A DNA stretch of 11,415 nt from an uncultured Bacteroidales bacterium (GTDB lineage Bacteria > Bacteroidota > Bacteroidia > Bacteroidales > UBA932), in NCBI GenBank assembly GCA_945982095.1, contig CAMFRR010000009.1:1-11415 (forward strand). Reading direction: 5' to 3'. The translations under genes and the position numbers were made by a program. Within the stretch, counting starts at the first letter, position 1. The number at the start of each line of letters is the position of its first letter. The notes beneath the pieces were generated by a model that was not told where the DNA came from, made no database searches, and saw only the letters and a list, made by a program, of their open reading frames with translations. Positions 1 to 8,000 of the stretch are shown one piece after another.

Positions 1-333
1 ATGTATAAGAACTCTTTGTCGGTAAGGGGCAAGTATGCTGAGGAAGGCCTCGCAAACGTAAGCTGCTCCAAACTTTTTATCGGTTGTGACGGCATCAACC
101 TCGAAACAGGCATCACCTGTTCAACTTTGGAAGAGGCCCGACTCACCACAACCATGATGAAATCTTGTGCTCAGACCATTATCCTTGCGGATTCCTCAAA
201 ATTCGGCCGCAGGGGCTTCGGAAAAATCGGCAATATCGAAGATTTCGACATTATCATCACCGATTCCGGAATATCCGAGCAGATGAAGTCTCAGATAGAG
301 GACATGGGTGTTACGATAATCATCGCCGCCTGA
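1..333 (+). CDS. DeoR-family transcriptional regulator, C-terminal effector domain (5' partial)
   Basis: These 110 codons match the C-terminal sensor half of DeoR/GlpR-type repressors, which bind a phosphorylated sugar or related metabolite and then release DNA. Visible hallmarks are AEEGL (residues 13-17), the FIGCDGI stretch (about 26-32) followed by G-I-T, LEEA (43-46), the ADSSKFG motif (about 63-69) and IITDSGIS (85-92). Family members are usually about 250 residues with an N-terminal helix-turn-helix, so the DNA-binding half should lie upstream of the window. The ATG at position 1 is then an internal methionine, although a free-standing sensor domain cannot be excluded from this window alone. 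The stop (331-333) lies 7 bp from the stop of the convergent phosphoesterase gene, so the two are not co-transcribed. Nothing here shows that this regulator controls the neighbouring SusCD operon. Confidence 0.85.
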   Translation: MYKNSLSVRGKYAEEGLANVSCSKLFIGCDGINLETGITCSTLEEARLTTTMMKSCAQTIILADSSKFGRRGFGKIGNIEDFDIIITDSGISEQMKSQIEDMGVTIIIAA

Positions 334-335
334 CA

Positions 336-347
336 ACAGTTTACTGT
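336..347. repeat. Short dyad between convergent stop codons
   Basis: ACAGT-TT-ACTGT forms a perfect 5-bp inverted repeat that spans the 7-bp gap between the two convergent genes and overlaps the stop codon of the minus-strand phosphoesterase. No T-run follows on either strand and the 2-base loop is too tight for a good RNA hairpin. It is therefore at best a weak bidirectional 3'-end signal. I saw no other terminator for either gene here. Confidence 0.25.
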
Positions 348-1528
348 CGCTTTACAGGAAATGCCAAATTCCTGATTTTGGATCCGTCCGGGTTGAATAC
401 CTCGAGACGGATTTCATTTTTCGTGACAGTGACATCCATCCTTTCCAGATTGGCGTTGCACACGACAGGGAAGCTTACCCCCGTGTCTTCATCTTTGAAT
501 TGTTTGAACTTGTGTATGTGTCCGCAGAGCATAAGGTCCAGTCCAGCCTTGTCCAAAGGCTGAGCAAGATATTTGTGTACAGTTGCATTGCCGTACCATC
601 CTTTCGGTTGCGGAGGCATGTGGCAGAAAGCGATACGTACTGCCGCATTCTTGAATTCAGGGCTCTGTATCTGCTGCTGCAGCCACTCCGCTTCTTCTTT
701 CACATAGTCCTCTGTTATCATTATGTCCAGATTGCGTACATCGGACATGCATTTGTCCTCGCCTCCGTCCAGGAACAGGAAGAAAAAGTCTCCGTATGTG
801 AATGAGTAATATGTCTTTCCTCCCGGCGTGTCTATGTAGTCGTACAGTTTGAGCGCATCATTGCCCCTGTACTCGTGGTTTCCGCGAACATAATGTATAG
901 GCGTTCTGTCAGCAAACAGTTTTGCGGCAGACTTCATGTAGTCTGACATTATCATGGCTTCGCTGTCGACAGAAGAGAGCATGTCACCGTTGAAGCAGAC
1001 GAAGTCATATTTGTTTCTGGCGTCTGCGTACAATTTGCGGAATACGGAGTCGGCGCTGTGAACGTCGTTCACCATAGAAAAACACAGCTTGTCGTAGTTT
1101 TCCTTGCGTGTTGTCACCTTGCATGGATGCTTCTTCAAATCCGTGCCGTAACCTTCTGTGTACACAATGCTCTTGCGGTGCTCCTGCTCCAGGACTCCCT
1201 TGGTCATTGCGCGGTAACGGTAGGTGGTTCCGGGTTCCAGTCCACTCACTGTTATTTTGTGGGTCTTTCCTATGGGTTTGCGTCCCAGACCCCTCTTGTC
1301 GTACCAGGTCTCACGTTCCACGTTGTAGAAATGGGTATCGTCATCAGGTGCAATTTCCACCCAGCCCACAGCATCCATGTTTGTGGTGAAAATCACTGTG
1401 AAGGATGTGCCTGTGACGTTGGTTACGTAAGGTCCGGCTGTGATTTTTACATAGCTGTCCTTGTCCCTTGCCCCGGCTATGCCCAAGACAAGGAAAACAA
1501 GGCTCAGCAATGTTATTATTCTTTTCAT
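341..1528 (-). CDS. Calcineurin-like metallophosphoesterase with purple-acid-phosphatase-like N-terminal domain, exported
   Basis: A 395-residue secreted metallophosphoesterase. Residues 1-20 form a type I signal peptide (KR, a hydrophobic core, then A-G-A before R21) with no lipobox cysteine, so a soluble periplasmic enzyme is likely. Residues about 27-118 resemble the FN3-like N-terminal domain of purple acid phosphatases (AGPYVTNVTG, then GLEPGTTYRYR). The catalytic calcineurin-like fold follows with all five metal-binding blocks: N-D155-V-H157, G-D182, G-N217-H218-E219, H303 (FCHMPP) and G-H337-I-H339. The usual GDxH first block reads NDVH, but the two metal ligands are kept. It should hydrolyse a phosphomonoester or phosphodiester using two divalent metals; the substrate cannot be read. 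It is the last gene of the susCD operon, 71 bp after the preceding gene, and may also have its own promoter in that gap. Start: the ATG directly precedes the signal peptide. Confidence 0.9.
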   Translation of the reverse strand: MKRIITLLSLVFLVLGIAGARDKDSYVKITAGPYVTNVTGTSFTVIFTTNMDAVGWVEIAPDDDTHFYNVERETWYDKRGLGRKPIGKTHKITVSGLEPGTTYRYRAMTKGVLEQEHRKSIVYTEGYGTDLKKHPCKVTTRKENYDKLCFSMVNDVHSADSVFRKLYADARNKYDFVCFNGDMLSSVDSEAMIMSDYMKSAAKLFADRTPIHYVRGNHEYRGNDALKLYDYIDTPGGKTYYSFTYGDFFFLFLDGGEDKCMSDVRNLDIMITEDYVKEEAEWLQQQIQSPEFKNAAVRIAFCHMPPQPKGWYGNATVHKYLAQPLDKAGLDLMLCGHIHKFKQFKDEDTGVSFPVVCNANLERMDVTVTKNEIRLEVFNPDGSKIRNLAFPVKRQ

Positions 1529-1545
1529 GTTTTAACAATAGCTCA

Positions 1546-1565
1546 AGTTTCGCATTTGCAAAACT
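1546..1565. repeat. Imperfect dyad in the gap between the two phosphoesterase genes
   Basis: The arms AGTTT (1546-1550) and AAACT (1561-1565) are perfect. Inside them GCA (1552-1554) pairs with TGC (1557-1559), with one mismatch (1551/1560) and a TT centre, so 8 of 10 positions pair. The element lies in the untranslated gap, 18-37 bp upstream of the second phosphoesterase start. It could be a 5'-leader hairpin or an operator. It also lies just downstream of the candidate -7 element at 1566-1573, which places it at the predicted transcription start. Confidence 0.35.
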
Positions 1566-1573
1566 CAAATTTA
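1566..1573 (-). promoter_or_regulatory. Candidate internal promoter -7 element (TAAATTTG)
   Basis: On the minus strand this reads TAAATTTG, an exact match to the Bacteroides -7 consensus TAnnTTTG. It sits 37 bp before the start codon of the last phosphoesterase. I found no TTTG at the -33 position in the 19-21 bp upstream range, so the promoter would be weak or activator-dependent. The sequence is AT-rich and a chance match is possible. Confidence 0.35.
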
Positions 1574-1599
1574 CAATACTTTTTTCTGTAATTGGCTCT

Positions 1600-3228
1600 T
1601 TAATAATTGTCGCCCGGAGCCATTGGCCAATATTTACGTGATCCGTCTGTTACTGTGCTTTGGACATATTCGTTGCCGAAACGGTCCTTGGCGCGTATCT
1701 CTACGTTCTTGCAGTCAGGATTGCGCAGCTCGTAATGCAACAGATGTTTGACATTGGTCGCATCATAGTTACTGCCCCTGCCGACTATTCCTATATGATA
1801 AGCCACAGCCCACGCATCATGAGATTTCTTGCTGTCATAATGACGTGTCATGCTGCCTGTCTTCACACCGTCTTCATACACATCGACAGTCCACTTGTCA
1901 TCCCAGTTCCAAATGTTTGCCCAAAGGTCTTTGCTGTCAGTCATAGGGAAATAGAACTTACTGCTGCTATCGTCCATGAACGCGGTATAGCCGCGGTACA
2001 TTCTGATCTGCTTGTCTGCGTCGAGGTCAACGCCTTTATATTTCCAAGACTCTATCCTGTTACCCTTGATTTCGTATACGGCATAGCCGTTTGGAGAACC
2101 GTCGGTATTTACTGTCGACCACCACCAGGCTCCGCATACTGCTGCCTGAGTGTGCTCATAAATACCTGAACTGCAAGAAGATGGGGTGTTGGTGTTCTTA
2201 TGTGTATGACCTGATAAGATGTGTGCGCTGCTGAATTCCTTGAGCAGATTCAAAACTGCAGCCACATTCTGCTTTGTGGAATTGTCACAAAGAGGGATGT
2301 GTACGCACAGTATCACAAGTTTGTCCTTGTCAACGTAAGAAAGGTCCTGCTTGAGCCATTCCAGCTGGTCGTCCCTGAAACCTGCCTTGTAGCTTTCAGG
2401 GTTTGTGGCCTGGATGTCATCCATAGACACGATGTGAGCCTGTCCTCTGTTGAAGGAATAGTTCACAGGTCCGAAGATGAGGTTGAAATACTTCTCCATT
2501 TCTATATCCTTCTCTTCGGAGTAGCCGCTGTTGCTGATCAGGTCGTGGTCGTGGTTGCCTATGGTCTGCATCACCAGCATTCCTGACTTTGGCTCAGCCA
2601 TGGCATCTCTCATGTTTTTCAACAAGGCCTTTGCCCTGTTGTGCTCTGTCGAGCCTGTGTTGTATCCAATATCGCCCAAGGTGATTCCGTACACAGGGGC
2701 TTTGGCAGCAAATTGTGCAGAGTAAGCCTTCAGGTCGGGGATGGTTTCCTCTTTGAATCGGCTGATATGCCTGTCGTTGTTTTGACACTGAGGGTCAGCA
2801 AGACCGAAGAGGTAGAAGTCATTTTCAGGAGCAGGCAGTTTCTCAAGTGTAAAGTCATAGCGGCTCTGCTTGCTGCTTATCACATGCCAGAATCTCGGAC
2901 TGCCTTTTTGGGCAGGTATGCGGTATTCTGCAGGAACCGAAATGTTGATGACTGCCGAATACTCGCTTCCTTTTTTGAGCTGATAAATGCCTTTGCTGTC
3001 AGTCTTGGTGCAATTGTAGCCATCGCTGACAACAACTCCGGCTATTCCATTGCCTTCACTGTCTACCACAACTCCGCACCAGTCTTTTCCGGCCTCAAGC
3101 TGGACTTGGATATCCTCAGTGTTAGGTTTGTCGTCCGGGCCCATCGGACCTGCCGGCTTCTTGCAAGAAGCCAGCAGGACAGATGCGCACAGGATTGCGT
3201 AACAAGAAAATCTTTCTATTCTCTTCAT
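1600..3228 (-). CDS. Calcineurin-like phosphoesterase lipoprotein with MetallophosN and MetallophosC-type flanking domains
   Basis: A 542-residue, three-domain phosphoesterase of the type common in Bacteroidota. Residues 1-22 are a lipoprotein signal (hydrophobic run, then LLAS-C22). Residues about 45-130 form a small beta-sandwich of the carboxypeptidase-regulatory/MetallophosN kind (GVVVDSEGNGIAGVVV). The calcineurin domain follows with ADPQ (D145, Q147), G-D186, G-N-H226-D227, H310 (CVHIP) and G-H341-T-H343. The C-terminal part from about residue 380 (SPNGYAVYEIKGN, IRMYRG) resembles MetallophosC. The first metal block is D-x-Q rather than D-x-H, as also known from the CPPED1 branch of the family. 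It should cleave phosphoesters at the membrane surface; outer-leaflet versus periplasmic facing is not decided. The start is the ATG at 3228, 14 bp after the susD stop. An upstream in-frame start at 3255 would overlap susD and bury the signal peptide, so I did not use it. Confidence 0.9.
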   Translation of the reverse strand: MKRIERFSCYAILCASVLLASCKKPAGPMGPDDKPNTEDIQVQLEAGKDWCGVVVDSEGNGIAGVVVSDGYNCTKTDSKGIYQLKKGSEYSAVINISVPAEYRIPAQKGSPRFWHVISSKQSRYDFTLEKLPAPENDFYLFGLADPQCQNNDRHISRFKEETIPDLKAYSAQFAAKAPVYGITLGDIGYNTGSTEHNRAKALLKNMRDAMAEPKSGMLVMQTIGNHDHDLISNSGYSEEKDIEMEKYFNLIFGPVNYSFNRGQAHIVSMDDIQATNPESYKAGFRDDQLEWLKQDLSYVDKDKLVILCVHIPLCDNSTKQNVAAVLNLLKEFSSAHILSGHTHKNTNTPSSCSSGIYEHTQAAVCGAWWWSTVNTDGSPNGYAVYEIKGNRIESWKYKGVDLDADKQIRMYRGYTAFMDDSSSKFYFPMTDSKDLWANIWNWDDKWTVDVYEDGVKTGSMTRHYDSKKSHDAWAVAYHIGIVGRGSNYDATNVKHLLHYELRNPDCKNVEIRAKDRFGNEYVQSTVTDGSRKYWPMAPGDNY

Positions 3229-3242
3229 TATGCTGTTCTGAA

Positions 3243-4997
3243 TTATTCTTCCCAAAGTTTGTTCTGGCCGAGGTTAGGGTTTACAACCAGAGCCTTGCGT
3301 GGAACAGGACGTACATAGTTCCTTTCTTTCCACTTCCTCTCGATGTTCCAAACCAGATAGCCGTCCGCGCCTCTCTGACAGGTGTTGTTGAGCTTCACGT
3401 AAGTAACGCCGCTCTCGCTGCCTGCCTTGTCAGTGTAGTAGCATACATCAGGCTTGCCGTCATTGTTCAGGTCAAATGGAGTGTTCACCTCAGGGATGTA
3501 AATTCCTTTCCACTCTTTGGTAAGGAGCTCGCCCTTGTGCCAACGGTAGATATCGTCCACGCGGCTGCCCTCAAGATAAAGCTCAATTGCCCTCTCACGG
3601 CGTATCTCAAGACCGAACATGTCGTTGAAGCCATAATAGTCGGCAAGGAATGGGTCTGCACTTGCAGGGATGTCGCCTGCAACGCCTGCACGCTCACGCA
3701 AAGGTTTGATGGTGAGATTCCACTCTGTTGCTCCGAACTGGCCCATCTCCCATTTTGCCTCAGCGTAGTTGAGCAGAACCTCAGCATAGCGGATAAGAGG
3801 AATGGAGTTGTTGGAGATGGCAGCTGATTCGTATGCTGTGTCATCAAGAGTGAACTTGCAGATATGGAAGCCGCTTGGGGCAACTGCGCAGTTAGGAGCA
3901 GTCTTCACTCCTGTAGTCGAACCTACTGTCTTGGTGTAATCAGGACCCATGAATATCTGGGTGAGACGGTAGTCACGGCCTGTCATCTCGGTTGCGAAAT
4001 CTTCCACAGCTTCATCATGGCGGCTGCCGTCAAGGTTGAGGAAGGTCTTGATGAAATCACGTGTACCGCCGTAGTTGGTACCGTAAGAACCTACAGCGAA
4101 ACGCCAGGTAATCTCGTGACCTATGTTCAGGCCTGCATTGTACTCGCGAGCCCAGATTACTTCGTTGCGGTTCACTGCCTCTTTTGTGAAGAGGTCGCGG
4201 TAGGCAGTCTTAGGATTGCCGGTTACGATAGTGAAACGTCCGCTCTTGATAATCTCGTCGCAGGCTTTGATACACTCGTTAAGGAAGGTAGTCTGGAGTG
4301 AGCTGTCCTCCCAAGGCTGCTGGGTAGAAGGGTTTACGCTGTGATATTTCCTGAAAGTACCCTCGTAAAGGCAGACTTTTGATTTGAATGCAAGAGCAAT
4401 CCATTTGTTGATCTGTGCACCCTTGCACCACTCGTCTGTACCATAAAGGTGCTCACAAGCGAAGTTGAGGTCCTCAAGCACTTTGCTCATTACAAGGTCG
4501 CGGCTGTCACGGCCTTTGTACAGAGCTTCTTCGTCATCAGCATCAATAGGCTGGTCATACCAAGGCACGTCGCCGAAAGTCTTCACTTTTTCGAAGTAGA
4601 AATAAGCTCTCCAGAAGCGCGCAGTACCCTCGTAGTGGTTCAGCACTTCCTCGCTTACGCCCGGAGTCTTGCGGAAGTTGGCAAGGAACCAGTTTACGTT
4701 ATAAAGCATGTTCCAATCGCTGCTGGACCATCCGCCCTGTTTGTCGGCATCCCAGTCGGCAGTAAGGAAAGTGCTTGAAGCCTGAGACACAGTGATGTCT
4801 GAAATGACGTCAGATGTGACGAAATCGACGGCTCCCGGAGTGTATTTCTGTATGAAGCCGTTGGCGTAGGTTTTCAGCGAACCCTCATTCCTGAAATAGG
4901 TCTCTGAGTTGAATGATGCTTCCGGTGTCCTGGTAAGGAAGTCAGAGCATGATGCAAGGACGAGTGCGCCGGCAAGCAGTAATATTGATTTTTTCAT
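3243..4997 (-). CDS. SusD/RagB-family substrate-binding outer-membrane lipoprotein
   Basis: A 584-residue SusD-like protein, the surface lid and binding partner of the neighbouring SusC channel. The signal peptide ends in the lipobox LAS-C17 followed by SDFL, typical of this family. The body is helical and TPR-like. Family hallmarks are FWRAYFYFEKVKTFGDVPW (about 128-146), IPLIRYAEVLLNYAEA (about 399-414), IRRERAIELYLEGSRVDDIYRW (about 465-486) and the end motif RPVPRKAL..NPNLGQNKLW. The two halves match the SusD-like N-terminal and SusD/RagB C-terminal families. A DxNxDGxxD loop (residues 509-517) could bind calcium. The ligand is not predictable from sequence. The gene lies 12 bp after susC, the standard order. 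The start is the ATG at 4997, 3 codons downstream of a possible TTG, because ATG-AAA-AAA gives a normal short n-region. Confidence 0.97.
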   Translation of the reverse strand: MKKSILLLAGALVLASCSDFLTRTPEASFNSETYFRNEGSLKTYANGFIQKYTPGAVDFVTSDVISDITVSQASSTFLTADWDADKQGGWSSSDWNMLYNVNWFLANFRKTPGVSEEVLNHYEGTARFWRAYFYFEKVKTFGDVPWYDQPIDADDEEALYKGRDSRDLVMSKVLEDLNFACEHLYGTDEWCKGAQINKWIALAFKSKVCLYEGTFRKYHSVNPSTQQPWEDSSLQTTFLNECIKACDEIIKSGRFTIVTGNPKTAYRDLFTKEAVNRNEVIWAREYNAGLNIGHEITWRFAVGSYGTNYGGTRDFIKTFLNLDGSRHDEAVEDFATEMTGRDYRLTQIFMGPDYTKTVGSTTGVKTAPNCAVAPSGFHICKFTLDDTAYESAAISNNSIPLIRYAEVLLNYAEAKWEMGQFGATEWNLTIKPLRERAGVAGDIPASADPFLADYYGFNDMFGLEIRRERAIELYLEGSRVDDIYRWHKGELLTKEWKGIYIPEVNTPFDLNNDGKPDVCYYTDKAGSESGVTYVKLNNTCQRGADGYLVWNIERKWKERNYVRPVPRKALVVNPNLGQNKLWEE

Positions 4998-5009
4998 CGT
5001 ATTCAATCT

Positions 5010-8000
5010 TTAGAAAGTTATGCTCAAACCGAATGTGAAAGTCCTGACTACAGGATAGCCCTCGCCGTCACCTGAACCGTCACCGCCTTTGGTGCTTGAG
5101 AAATCGGTGTCACCTGCGTAGATGTTCTCAGGGTCAAAGTTAATGGCATATTTCTGAATAGGGCTCCATGTCCAGAGGTTCTCACCGCTGAGATATACCT
5201 TCAGGCCCTGAAGTTTGATGGCATCTGTAATCTTCTTAGGGAAGGTGTAGTCTATTGTGAGGTTCTTCAGACGTATGTAGGCTGCATTCTGGAGATACCT
5301 GTCGTTAGGAACTGAGTAGAGAGCATTGTTGTTTGAAGCTGAATAGCCCACCAGACGTGGCCAATATACATTGGCGTTGGTTTCAGGGTCATTGCTCTCT
5401 TTCCACCTGTCTGCATGGTTAGGAAGGTCGATAGAGTAAGGACGTCCGTATTTGCCCCAGAAGAGGTTGGACTCTTTGGCAGGATACCAGTCGCGTTTGC
5501 CCACTCCCTGGAACATTGCGCTTACGCCTATGCCGTTCCAATTGATGCCGAGGTTGAGGCTGTAGAGATAACGTGGGTTGGTATTGCCTATCTTGACGAG
5601 GTCACCGTGGTTGTTTATGGTGTTGTCACCATTGTTGATCTTGCCGTCGTCATTGAGGTCTTCAAGCCTCATATCGCCAGGCTTAGGACCTGTCCATTTC
5701 TCGAATTTGAGTTTAGAATAGTCTTTACCGTGTTCAGCAATCTCTTCCTCTGTCTGGTACAGTCCGCTTGATACATAGCCCCAAAGCTCTCCGAGCTCCA
5801 TACCCTCATAATAGTTGGTTGAGTAGTTGGTAGGGAGTGTTCCTGTCTTTGAAGTATATTTGGTGATGAAGCTGCGGCTGTCCCAAACTGCAGCTTTGAT
5901 GTTGTAGCTCAGGTTCTTACCGCCAACCTTGTGGCTGTCGCGCCATCCGAGGCTGATCTCCCAGCCGTCAGTTTTCATGTCGGCGAAGTTGCCCTTAGGT
6001 GCGCTGTTGCCGAATACTGCAGGCAGCTCGTCACCTGATACATACATATCTGTAGTCATCCTGCGGTACAGGTCAGCCACGAAATTCAGACGGCCGTTCA
6101 GGGCCTCGAAGTCCAGACCTATGTCATAAGTTGTGGCTTTTTCCCAAGTCAGTCCGCTTGGAATAGGAGAAGGGGCAGAAGTGTATTTGAAGATGGCACC
6201 ATTGTCAAGCACTGAGCTTTTGCTGAGGCTCATGGTAGACATGTATGCGTAAGCATTGCTGATCAGACCGTTGCCTGCTGTACCGGCAGAAAGGCGAATC
6301 TTGAGGTTGTCCAGCCATTGGACGTTCTTCATGAAAGGCTCTTCGCTGATGCGCCATCCGAGGGATCCTGAAGGGAAGTAACCCCATTTCTGACCTGCAG
6401 GGAAGCGTGAGTTGCCGTCACCACGTCCGCTGAGCTCGATGAGATATCTGCCTTTGTAGTTGTATGACATACGGTAGAATACGCCCACCAGACCAGAGTT
6501 GTATGAACCGTTGTCCTTAATCTCGAAGTTCTCGCCGTCAACGAGTGAGAAGTTAGGCATGTCGGCATCAATCATGCCCTGACGTGAAGTGTATTTGTCC
6601 GTATAGCGCAGGTCCTCAATGTTCCAACCTCCCATGATTGTGAGGTGGTGGTCAGGACCGAGCTGAGGGGTATAAGTGAGGGTGGCGTCACCTGTCATAC
6701 GCTGACGGTTCTTGTCAGTTTCGGTGTACATTGAGCCGCCAGGACGCTGGCCGGGAACACCTGGACTCTTATAGAAGGTGTGTGCGTTGATTGAACGCCT
6801 GATTGTCCAAGCCTGGTTGTAGAATGCGAAGCTGGCTTTTGCGGTGAGCACGTTCTTGACTATGTCGATAGTGGCAGTGGTCTTGTTGGTAATGGTGAGC
6901 TTCTTGTCCTTTCTCCAGGTGTCGCCCTCAACGAAGCTGGCGTAGCCTGTGTATACACCGGCTTCTGTATATGTTCCGTCAGGGTTGTATGGCATGGCCA
7001 TAGGATAGCCCTGGTGCGCGAACATACGGTAAGGGTTCTGGTTGGTGATGGAAACGCCTGTGTGGTGTGTAGGCTGGTGAGAATATGAGTAGCTGAACTC
7101 TGTCTTGTTCTCAACCCTGAACCAAGGACGAATGTTCACATTACCTTTGGCTGTGATGTTGTAAGACTGGAATTTGTCATTACCTACCTTATATATACCG
7201 TCCTGGTCGAATACACGGCCTGAAACATAGTACGATGCAATGTCATTGCCGCCCTGAACACTGAGGTTGTGCTGGTGGCTGAGGTACCAGTCTTTATAGA
7301 AGAGGCTGTACCAGTCTGTGTTGCCGAAGTACTCGTAATCTCCGTTTGAGTTGATTCTCACAACGTCGAGGCTTGGATCCTCGTGACGGCGCTCAAGCTC
7401 GTCATGCCAGGCCTGATTGTATTTGAATACGTTGTTGATGGTGTTAGGAATAACGTTGCGGGAGTTGACGTAGGTCTCAAGGAAGTCGTTGGTCCACTGG
7501 AGCCCATCGGTCACGAACTGAGGCTTAACAGTCCTCTGTGCAAGGTTTACAGTACCGTTGTATGTGATTTTGGTTTTGCCTTTCTGTGGGTTCTTGGTGG
7601 TGAGGAGAATTACGCCGAATGTACCGCGGGCACCGTAAACGGCTGTAGAAGATGCGTCTTTCAATACGGTTACAGACTCTATATCCTCAGGGTTCACCAT
7701 GTTCATGTCGCCTTCGACACCGTCAATGAGGACGAGGGCCGAACCGCCTGAACCTATGGAAGTGACATTACCACGAATGCGCACTGTCGCGCCACGGGTA
7801 GGCTTACCGTCGGTGAATGTGAGGGTGAGGCCCGGTACGTTGCCCTGCAGGGCACGTGACATGTTCATCTGCGAACCTGTCCTCTCCGCAATCTCATCGG
7901 TCTTGAGTACCTCTACGGCACCCACGATGTCGCGGCGTTTCTGTACACCATAACCTACAACTACGGACTCTTCGAGGGAAGTGTTGTCCGGATCAAGTGT

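Noticed and set aside
1058..1591. 177-codon plus-strand open frame opposite the last phosphoesterase
   Set aside because: Cysteine- and histidine-rich low-quality translation antisense to conserved catalytic motifs, with no recognisable domain.
3229..3255. In-frame upstream start for the first phosphoesterase (3255)
   Set aside because: It overlaps the susD stop and places nine extra residues before the basic n-region; the ATG at 3228 gives a standard lipoprotein signal.
2641..3318. 225-codon plus-strand open frame opposite the first phosphoesterase
   Set aside because: It is antisense to clearly conserved phosphoesterase and susD coding sequence, shows no family motif and has no start context; a frame shadow.
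4998..5006. TTG start three codons upstream of the susD ATG
   Set aside because: ATG at 4997 followed by AAA-AAA is the usual beginning of a lipoprotein signal, and the TTG would leave only 3 bp to the susC stop.
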